Of a stretch of DNA of 64,000 nucleotides, positions 25,323-32,302 are shown piece after piece (position 1 is the stretch's first letter; each line of letters starts with the position of its first letter). This DNA comes from Litorimonas sp. Lineage in GTDB: Bacteria > Pseudomonadota > Alphaproteobacteria > Caulobacterales > Maricaulaceae. The position numbers and the translations under genes are program-made. The stretch lies in the NCBI GenBank assembly GCA_029936425.1, contig JAPYSU010000009.1, positions 1 through 64,000 on the forward strand, read 5' to 3'. The notes beneath the pieces are model-generated. The model did not search any database and was not told where the DNA came from. It was given only the letters and a program-made list of their open reading frames with translations.

Positions 25323-25409
25323 GTTTAGTCCCCTTTTCTGATATTTATTCCTCATTTCCCTGCGGATTAAGACTTTTTATTTTGCCTTATATCGTCTTTA
25401 TAGGCCCTC

Positions 25410-26210
25410 ATGCATATTGTGGAACAATTAATTGCCGAACGGGCGCCGCATCTTATGGCCCGTCCCCGTCTGTTTCGGGCGGTACGCCCGGCGCTTTACC
25501 GCATGCTGGCCTATGACGCCGCCGTGTTTCTGGCCGATACCGTCCGCCATTTGACGGGGCGGGAGGCCTTTAAACGCGTGGCCAATCACATTAGTCCGCG
25601 GACCGCTGTCAGAGGGTTAAGCCGCGTTCCGAAAGAAGGGCGCTGCGTGATTATTTCCAACCATCCGACAGGGTTGGCGGACGGACTGGCCGTGTTTCAG
25701 GCCATTCGGGACCGCCGGCCCGATCACTGCTTTCTGGCCAATGCGGACGCTCTGCGTGTCATTCCCAAAGGCGAGGATATTATTATTCCTGTTGAATGGG
25801 TCAAAGATAAACGCAGCCATGCCAAGACCCGTGAAACTTTATTGTTGATGAAAAAGGCTCTCGAAGCCGGGCGCTGTATTGTGATTTTCCCCAGCGGGCG
25901 TTTGGCGAAAATGTCCTGGACGGGACTGAAAGAGCAGGAGTGGGAAAGTTCTGCCGCTATGGTCGCGCGGAAATATGACGCCCCGATCATTCCCCTGAAC
26001 ATCAAAGCCAGAAACTCTTCCCTTTATTATCTCTTCTCGAAACTCAACGCGGAGTTGCGGGACATTACTCTATTTCACGAATTGTTGAACAAGAAGGGTA
26101 AAACCTTCCGGCTGACATTTGGAGAGCCACTGGATCCGAGAGCCCTCTCCAAAAACGCTGAAAAAGCCACTGAACAGGTTAGATCCGTTGTCTCCAGGCT
26201 AAGAGGCTGA
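25410..26210 (+). CDS. PlsC-like phospholipid acyltransferase
   Basis: A 266-residue membrane-associated acyltransferase. The catalytic motif is ISNHPTGLADG (NHx4D); the acyl-acceptor motif region is FPSGRLAKMSWTG, and IIPLNIKARNSS follows. Such proteins acylate glycerol-3-phosphate, lysophosphatidate or lyso-ornithine lipids; which applies cannot be decided. There is little ribosome-site sequence upstream and the first ATG is assumed. It is divergent from the lipocalin-like gene, with about 90 bp between them. Confidence 0.82.
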   Translation: MHIVEQLIAERAPHLMARPRLFRAVRPALYRMLAYDAAVFLADTVRHLTGREAFKRVANHISPRTAVRGLSRVPKEGRCVIISNHPTGLADGLAVFQAIRDRRPDHCFLANADALRVIPKGEDIIIPVEWVKDKRSHAKTRETLLLMKKALEAGRCIVIFPSGRLAKMSWTGLKEQEWESSAAMVARKYDAPIIPLNIKARNSSLYYLFSKLNAELRDITLFHELLNKKGKTFRLTFGEPLDPRALSKNAEKATEQVRSVVSRLRG

Positions 26211-26361
26211 GCCAAAACAGCCCCTCTTCACGGCCCCGTTTCATTTACGGCGACCGTGGTTTCTGCATATCTATTCAATGAAATATTAAGGTCTATTGGT
26301 GATTTTACACGCGAGAATGGATTGGTCGGAACATGGCTGATCGCCGGCTGACGAGTGGAGC

Positions 26362-27237
26362 ATGCTTCAAAAGACGATTATTTTAGGACTGGTGACGCTC
26401 GCTTTGGGCGCGTGTTCGGCTGCGCCCTCCTTTAAACCGGATCAAGGCCGCCTTCTGGCCACAGGCGCCGTCAGTCAAGTTGAAGGCTCTGCGGGCTCTG
26501 GGCTAACAAACTGGGCCGTTATCTCGGGCTATGGCAGCAATACCTCCTGGGGCGGAAACACGCATTACACACAGGTCGAGCTTCCGGACTTTCAACTCAG
26601 AAGCTATGGCGCGTCTGTCGGGATAAAGAACCGGGTTGAGCTGTCTTATGCCCGTCAGGATTTCGATCTCGGCGATACAGGTCCGAAACTGGGGCTGCGC
26701 GATGGATATACATTTTCGCAGGATATTGTTGGCGCGAAAGTGCGGCTGATCGGGGACGCCGTTTACGATCAGGACACGGCCTTGCCGCAAATCTCTATCG
26801 GCGCGCAATATAAAAAGAACCAGAATTCGGATTTGGTACAGGCCCTTGGAGCTGAAAGTGATGAGGGTGTCGATCTCTATGTCTCCGGCACGAAGCTATT
26901 ACTCGATAAGAATCTTATTCTGACCGGAACGGCGCGGGCGACCAAAGCCAACCAGCTCGGCCTACTCGGCTTTGGCGGAGATCAGTCAGACAATTACCAA
27001 ATCGAATTTGAAGGCTCCGCCGCCTATATGTTCAACAAACATCTGGCCGTGGGGGTCGATTACCGTACCAAACCCGACAATTTGGGGTTTGCCGAAGAAA
27101 ATGACGGGGCCGCCGCTTATGTGGCCTGGTTCCCGACCAAGAATATTTCCCTTACGGCCGCCTATGTCGATCTCGGCGATATTGCGCTTCAGGAAAACCA
27201 GCGCGGGGCCTATGGCTCCATTCAGATAGGATTTTAA
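26362..27237 (+). CDS. DUF3034 family outer-membrane-type protein, first gene of a haem/copper sensor operon
   Basis: A 291-residue exported protein matching DUF3034: GRLLATGAVSQVEGSAGSG, LTNWAVISGYGS, SYGASVGIKNRVELSYARQD, a string of amphipathic beta strands, and a terminal GSIQIGF with the C-terminal Phe typical of barrels. The signal carries a lipobox (LALGACS, Cys18), so the mature protein may be lipidated. The next gene starts one base after the stop (TAATATG), so it is translated with the truncated haemoglobin. Function unknown; a role in the outer membrane is inferred. Confidence 0.85.
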   Translation: MLQKTIILGLVTLALGACSAAPSFKPDQGRLLATGAVSQVEGSAGSGLTNWAVISGYGSNTSWGGNTHYTQVELPDFQLRSYGASVGIKNRVELSYARQDFDLGDTGPKLGLRDGYTFSQDIVGAKVRLIGDAVYDQDTALPQISIGAQYKKNQNSDLVQALGAESDEGVDLYVSGTKLLLDKNLILTGTARATKANQLGLLGFGGDQSDNYQIEFEGSAAYMFNKHLAVGVDYRTKPDNLGFAEENDGAAAYVAWFPTKNISLTAAYVDLGDIALQENQRGAYGSIQIGF

Positions 27238-27238
27238 T

Positions 27239-27685
27239 ATGTTAAAACTCCGATACACACTTTCCGCTTTCTGCGTCATGTCTTTTGCCGCATTTGCGCC
27301 CCTTTCCGCTTCCGCCGATGAGGTGACCCTTTATGACAAGCTGGGCGGCCATGACGGCGTGACGGAAATCATCTCTGACATGCTGGATTACTCCTTGGCG
27401 AATCCACGCATTTCTCACATTTTTGATAATTCCAATATTCCCCGGCTTCAAAACCTGCTCGTCGAACACATTTGCAGCCTGACAGATGGCGGCTGCGTCT
27501 ATACCGGGCAGGATATGGATAAATCCCATGCCGGGCTCGGCATTGAAAACAAGCATTTCAACGCCTTGGTGGAAGATTTGCAAAAGGCGATGGATGATAA
27601 CGATATTCCATTCCGCACACAAAACAAACTCTTGGCCATTTTGGCCCCGATGCATGGCGATATCACCAAATATTCTGATTACTGA
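27239..27685 (+). CDS. Exported group 1 truncated haemoglobin
   Basis: A 148-residue globin with a signal peptide (to about residue 26, LSASADE), so it acts in the periplasm, unlike most truncated haemoglobins. Globin features are VTLYDKLGGHDGVTEI, Tyr51 near the B10 position, and MDKSHAGLGIENKHFNALVEDL with the probable proximal haem ligand His97. Two cysteines (Cys79, Cys86) lie just before the haem-contact segment YTGQDM and could form a disulfide. Binding of O2 or NO is likely from the family. It sits one base after DUF3034 and 17 bp before the first sensor kinase. Confidence 0.9.
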   Translation: MLKLRYTLSAFCVMSFAAFAPLSASADEVTLYDKLGGHDGVTEIISDMLDYSLANPRISHIFDNSNIPRLQNLLVEHICSLTDGGCVYTGQDMDKSHAGLGIENKHFNALVEDLQKAMDDNDIPFRTQNKLLAILAPMHGDITKYSDY

Positions 27686-27702
27686 GCGCAGGACACAATG
27701 AT

Positions 27703-29616
27703 GTGCTAAATAACGCTTTCAGAGTTTTAATATCCGTCCGGTCCAAGCTGTTTTTCAGCTTTCTGGCGATGAGTGCCTTATTGGCGCTGCTCGGAGGCTA
27801 TGCCTTTCACGCTATTTCCACGACCGGAGCGGTGGTTGAAAATACCTTTGATCGACCGCTTATGGCGATTAATTATGCGCGCTCTGCCGGTCAGACCTTC
27901 ACCCAGATGGAACTGGATCTGGTCAATGGCGCAGACCGGGAAAGCCTGTCGGAAACGTTTGAAACCTTTCAGAGCGATCTTACTGTTGCCAAAAACAGAT
28001 CCATCTCTGACCGTTCCGTCCCTTTTTTCGAGGATGTAGAAAAACTGACGGCGCGCTGGGCCAGAATGGCAATGGCCGACCAAAGCGCGCTGACTGAGGC
28101 CGAGAGCCAGCAGCAAGCCGCGCTTGCCTCTGAAATCGAAGATAATCTCGATATTATCGTGGAGCTGCAAACCAATGAGAGTTTCCGAAACCGCGAAACG
28201 GCCCTTGAAGGAGTTGGCAAAGTTGAGAGCTACGCCCTCTGGGCGACAGGATTGGCCCTTGCGCTATCGGTCCTGCTGTCCGGCTGGCTGGGCCTGACGA
28301 TCATCAAACCGCTTAAAGCCGCCGCTCTGGCGGCGCGAAAAATTTCCGCCGGAGACCTGAACACGAAAATTCCCGAAGGCGGCGATGACGAGACCGGAGC
28401 TTTGCTGAAAACGCTTGGCTCCATGCAGGAAAATATCAGGGGCCGTATGGCGCGCGAGCAATCAGCACGGGCGCTGGCACAAACCCGCTTGGCGGAATCT
28501 CTGGAAAACTCCAAGGACGCTATAATTTTGACGGATTCAAAGGGTCAAATTATCGTGGCCAATAATCAGGTTCAGACGATGTTCCCGGATTTGGAAAACA
28601 CCCAGGTTTTGGCCTCCAATCTGGACGCCCTCTTTACCCGTCGCGGCGTTCCCAAAAATATTCCGCATATACATGACGAAGCGCAAAACGAAATCCGTTT
28701 CGAGGACGGGCGCTGGGCCCGAGTTAACGCCTCGGATACAGAGGAAGGCGGACGCCTGATTATCTGGACGGATATCAGTCAGGCGAAAGCCGCGCATCGA
28801 AACCTGATGATCGCCAAGGAACAGGCCGAAGCCGCCAACCGCGCCAAGACTCTTTTCCTCGCCGCGATGAGCCATGAACTGCGCACCCCACTCAATGCCG
28901 TTATCGGGTTTGCGGACGTTATGTCCATGCAACACCAACAAGGCGGCGATCCAAAGCAGCTGGAAATGTGCCAGCTCATCTCCAGAAATGGCGCCCAGCT
29001 TCTGAAAATTGTTCAGGACGTCCTGAATATTGCCGATACGGAAGACACCGAAATTTTGTCGACGAGCGAAGAGATTGTGGACCTTAAGGAGGTCGTGACC
29101 TTCTGCCTGAAAACAATCGCCGGAGAAATGCAGCCCAAACGCTTGCGGCTTATCTGGGATAGCCAGATGAGTCCGGTCCGTGTGCGCGGAGACCGCGTGC
29201 GCCTGCAACAGGCGGTTTTGAACCTTCTCTCCAACGCCATCAAATTCAACCAGGAAGACGGACGCATCAAGGTTGATATCCGCCTACAATCGGATGGCTC
29301 TGCCGCGATAGATGTGATTGATGACGGTATCGGGATTAAGTCCGAAAACCTTGCGCGCATGGTCGAGCCGTTCGAGCAAGCCGATAATAGCTATTCCAGA
29401 CGGTATGAAGGCGCGGGGCTCGGCCTCTCCGTCGTGCAAAAGATCATGAAGCTTCATAAGGGCGAATTGCGTCTGAGGTCTGCTTACGGAAAAGGCACGT
29501 GCGCCACGCTCATACTGCCGGAAGCTCTGGTGAATCCGGCCGATAACCCGCAAGTTCAGCTGCAGGCCGAAGATTCCGAAAGTGTTAACATCTCTCAGCT
29601 AGGGTCCGCCGCATAA
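27703..29616 (+). CDS. Sensor histidine kinase 1 (HAMP-PAS-HisKA-HATPase)
   Basis: A 637-residue inner membrane kinase starting at GTG. Order: TM helix at about 14-34, a periplasmic helical sensor domain to about 175, TM helix at about 177-199, HAMP (TIIKPLKAAALAARKISAGDL, cytoplasmic, about 200-253), PAS (about 262-360, AIILTDSKGQIIVANNQVQ), HisKA with His391 in AAMSHELRTPLNAVIGF, and HATPase with N box QQAVLNLLSNAIKFN and DVIDDGIGIK. No receiver domain and no response regulator gene lie nearby. The periplasmic domain probably reads the state of the exported globin, cupredoxin or their ligand (inference). A close paralogue follows. Confidence 0.93.
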   Translation: MLNNAFRVLISVRSKLFFSFLAMSALLALLGGYAFHAISTTGAVVENTFDRPLMAINYARSAGQTFTQMELDLVNGADRESLSETFETFQSDLTVAKNRSISDRSVPFFEDVEKLTARWARMAMADQSALTEAESQQQAALASEIEDNLDIIVELQTNESFRNRETALEGVGKVESYALWATGLALALSVLLSGWLGLTIIKPLKAAALAARKISAGDLNTKIPEGGDDETGALLKTLGSMQENIRGRMAREQSARALAQTRLAESLENSKDAIILTDSKGQIIVANNQVQTMFPDLENTQVLASNLDALFTRRGVPKNIPHIHDEAQNEIRFEDGRWARVNASDTEEGGRLIIWTDISQAKAAHRNLMIAKEQAEAANRAKTLFLAAMSHELRTPLNAVIGFADVMSMQHQQGGDPKQLEMCQLISRNGAQLLKIVQDVLNIADTEDTEILSTSEEIVDLKEVVTFCLKTIAGEMQPKRLRLIWDSQMSPVRVRGDRVRLQQAVLNLLSNAIKFNQEDGRIKVDIRLQSDGSAAIDVIDDGIGIKSENLARMVEPFEQADNSYSRRYEGAGLGLSVVQKIMKLHKGELRLRSAYGKGTCATLILPEALVNPADNPQVQLQAEDSESVNISQLGSAA

Positions 29617-29682
29617 CCTAAGATTGTTTTTAGAGTTCGGGCTTTAATCCAATCTTGCGACGGCGCCGTGGAGGGCTTGAAG

Positions 29683-29736
29683 ATGAACATCAGGATATCA
29701 AGACTTCGGGATATATCGAAGCACCGGGCTTTTTGA
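29683..29736 (+). CDS. 17-codon leader ORF in front of the second kinase
   Basis: MNIRISRLRDISKHRAF, preceded by GGAGGG 7 nt before its ATG, and ending one base before the GTG start of sensor kinase 2. That GTG has no convincing ribosome site of its own, so the small ORF may serve to load ribosomes. It lies in a 121-bp gap that also contains a loose AAGATTG/CAATCTT dyad (29620-29656). Confidence 0.45.
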   Translation: MNIRISRLRDISKHRAF

Positions 29737-29737
29737 T

Positions 29738-31639
29738 GTGCTGAAAACTGTTTTCCGAGTTCTCATTTCCGTCCGCGCAAAGCTATTTTTTGTCTTTCTC
29801 ATGATGGCCGCTTTTCTGGCTTTGCTGGGAGGATATGCCTATCACGCCATTTCAACGACCGGAGCCGTCGTTAAATATACCTATGACCGTCCCCTCATGG
29901 CGATTAACTACACCCGCGCCGCTGGGCAGACATTTAGCCAAATGGAAACGGAGCTGATCCGCGGAGCCGACCCAAGCACTCTGGCAAATCACCTCAAAGT
30001 TTTCCGAAGTGACCTCGCCGTCGCGAAGGAGAGGTCCATATCGGCCCGCGCCATAAGTGACTTTACGGATATAGAAACCCTGACCGCTCAATGGGTTGAT
30101 ATTTCTCTGGCGGGCAAGCTCCCCTTGACGGAACAGGAATTGGCGCAGCAGGCAGAATTGTCTTCGCAAATTACAGACAAACTCGGCGTCATTGCGGAGC
30201 TGCAGACCAATGAAAGTTTCCGAAACCGAGAAAGCGCCTTGGCGGGAATAGACAAGGTTGAACATTACTCTGTCATCGCAACGGGGCTCGCTCTCGCTTT
30301 GTCCATTCTTCTAGCCAGCTGGCTCAGTATGACCATCATCCGGCCGCTCAAAGCCGCCGCGCAAGCTGCGCGAAAAATTTCCGCTGGCGATTTAAATACG
30401 CAAATCCCCAAAGGCGGAGAGGATGAAACCGGCGCCCTGCTCAATACGCTCCGCTCCATGCAGGAGAGCGTGCGAGGGCGGGTTGACCTGGAACAGGCGG
30501 CGCGGGCGCTCGCGCAGATGCGGCTTGTGGACTCTCTGGAAAATTCCAAAGACGCGATTATTCTGACGGATGCGGATGAACGCATTATCGTCGTAAACCA
30601 TCAGGTGCGAACACTTTTCCCGGATCTGAAAGGAGCGACGTTTTTGGGCGCGAAGCTGCAGACCTTTTTCCATCGTAGCGGCGTGCCCAAACACATTCCG
30701 CATATTTATGACGAAGTGCAGAATGAAATCCGGACAACCGACGGCCGGTGGGCGCGCATCAACGCCTTTGACACGGCCGAAGGCGGGCGCCTGATCCTCT
30801 GGACGGATATCACAGCGGCGAAAAAGGCGCATCAAAACCTGACCATCTCCAAAGACCAGACCGAAGTCGCCCACGCCAAAACGCTTTTCCTGGCCGCCAT
30901 GAGTCATGAATTGCTGACGCCGCTCAACGCCGTTATCGGTTTTGCAGATGCCATGGCCATGGAGCACAAACAAAATGGGAGTGATCCGAAACATGTGGAA
31001 ATGTGCCAAATCATTTCCAGAAACGGCGACCAGGTTTTAAAAATCGTTCAGGACGTGCTGAATATTGCCGATACGGCCAATGCTAGAATTCTTTCGGCTC
31101 ATCAGGAAATAGTGGACTTGAAAGAGGTCGTGATTTTCTGTTTGAAAGTCATCGCCAAGGATATGAAACCAAAACGGATTCGCCTTATCTGGAACCCCCA
31201 AATGGCCCCTGTCAAGGTTCGCGGAGACCGTATCCACCTGCAACAGGCCGTTCTCAATCTTTTGTCAAATGCCGTCAAATTCAATCATGACGGCGGACGC
31301 ATCAAGGTTGATATCCGCCTTCAGACCGATAATTCCGTAGCGCTTGACGTTATTGACGACGGCATTGGAATCAAAGCCGGGGATATAGACCGGATGATCG
31401 AACCCTTTGAGCAGGCCGATAACAGCTATTCCAGACGGTATGAAGGCGTCGGCCTCGGCCTGTCTGTCGTACAAAAAATCATGGCCTTTCATAAGGGCGA
31501 AATACGCCTGCGGTCTGCCTTGGGCAAAGGGACCTGCGCGACCCTTGTGTTTCCCCAGGCCTATACGGAAAGCGCCGATCAGAGCCGCTCAATAAATTCC
31601 GAGAAAATTAACAATTCTTCGATAGGGTCCGCTGCATGA
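29738..31639 (+). CDS. Sensor histidine kinase 2, tandem paralogue with altered H-box
   Basis: 633 residues, same architecture as the kinase at 27703 and highly similar along its full length, so a tandem duplication. Differences that matter: the H-box reads AAMSHELLTPL, with Leu393 where nearly all kinases have Arg after HEL; and the helix joining PAS to HisKA is one residue shorter (TEVAHAKTLF against AEAANRAKTLF), which shifts the coiled-coil register. The phosphoacceptor His390, N box and G boxes are kept. It may have weak or altered kinase activity or act as a heterodimer partner. Its stop overlaps the cupredoxin start (ATGA). Confidence 0.92.
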   Translation: MLKTVFRVLISVRAKLFFVFLMMAAFLALLGGYAYHAISTTGAVVKYTYDRPLMAINYTRAAGQTFSQMETELIRGADPSTLANHLKVFRSDLAVAKERSISARAISDFTDIETLTAQWVDISLAGKLPLTEQELAQQAELSSQITDKLGVIAELQTNESFRNRESALAGIDKVEHYSVIATGLALALSILLASWLSMTIIRPLKAAAQAARKISAGDLNTQIPKGGEDETGALLNTLRSMQESVRGRVDLEQAARALAQMRLVDSLENSKDAIILTDADERIIVVNHQVRTLFPDLKGATFLGAKLQTFFHRSGVPKHIPHIYDEVQNEIRTTDGRWARINAFDTAEGGRLILWTDITAAKKAHQNLTISKDQTEVAHAKTLFLAAMSHELLTPLNAVIGFADAMAMEHKQNGSDPKHVEMCQIISRNGDQVLKIVQDVLNIADTANARILSAHQEIVDLKEVVIFCLKVIAKDMKPKRIRLIWNPQMAPVKVRGDRIHLQQAVLNLLSNAVKFNHDGGRIKVDIRLQTDNSVALDVIDDGIGIKAGDIDRMIEPFEQADNSYSRRYEGVGLGLSVVQKIMAFHKGEIRLRSALGKGTCATLVFPQAYTESADQSRSINSEKINNSSIGSAA

Positions 31640-31968
31640 AACTGAAACTGCCTCATGCCATCTGTCTTGTTAGCGTCATTGCCTTTCCAATCGGCGTTCT
31701 CGCTCAGGCCAATAGCGATATTGTGATTTCGCAAAAAAAGCGCACCTATGCGCCCGGTCAGGTGACAATTCAGGCCGGACAATCCCTGAAGATTGTGAAT
31801 GATGATATTTTTCTCCACCACGCCTTTATTGACGCGGATCAGATGGAATTTGACTCCGGCTCCATGGAAGAAGGGGAAACCCGGACCGTGCAGTTTAACA
31901 AGCGCGGCAAGTTTCAGGTAAAATGCGCCATTCATCCGAAAATGAATCTGGACGTCACCGTCGAATAG
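31636..31968 (+). CDS. Exported cupredoxin (plastocyanin-like)
   Basis: A 110-residue periplasmic blue-copper protein. The signal peptide is residues 1-25 (IAFPIGVLAQA). Probable type 1 copper ligands are a His of FLHHAF (His61/62), Cys97, His100 and Met103 in VKCAIHPKMNL. Similar proteins are sometimes named methylamine utilization protein, but no amine dehydrogenase is present here. The start overlaps the kinase 2 stop by four bases, so the two are translated together; it is therefore a likely redox partner or signal carrier for the kinases. Confidence 0.9.
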   Translation: MKLKLPHAICLVSVIAFPIGVLAQANSDIVISQKKRTYAPGQVTIQAGQSLKIVNDDIFLHHAFIDADQMEFDSGSMEEGETRTVQFNKRGKFQVKCAIHPKMNLDVTVE

Positions 31969-32302
31969 ACCGAATTTCCGATCTCATTGCATGTTTCCCC
32001 GAGGTCTGGTCTACGACCGATTTTTGTCATTTAACTGTTTTGAAACATCACTTGACGCCACCTTAACACTTTGCAACAAACTTCCTACGCGAAGGGAAGC
32101 GTCCGAATAAGATCTAGTTGATAGCATCGGGGCGGACGGCCAACTTCACACTCGCGAGGGGAAGCGTGTCCCGCCCAGGCCCGATAAGAGGCCATGGCAT
32201 TTGACACGGCCAACTTCATAACATTGCCGGACCAACCTGCGACTAAATATGGCGCGAGGGGACATCTATTTTGGCACCCGGCGAAAGCAAAGGGAGGGTG
32301 TT
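31969..32302 (+). promoter_or_regulatory. Repeat-rich leader of hppA
   Basis: 334 bp without a supportable gene. It contains ACGGCCAACTTCA at 32136-32148 and 32206-32218, and CGCGARGGGAAGCGT at 32088-32102 and 32153-32167, with a shorter CGCGAGGGGA at 32253-32262. Together they look like a diverged tandem duplication with a period of 65-70 bp. A TTGAAA (32040-32045) and TTAACA (32063-32068) with 17 bp between are a weak promoter candidate upstream of all repeats, which would place the repeats in the untranslated leader. Confidence 0.5.

Noticed and set aside
27703..31639. The paired kinases as an assembly duplication
   Set aside because: The two copies differ throughout at many codons, including indels and different intergenic sequence, so they are diverged paralogues, not an artefact.
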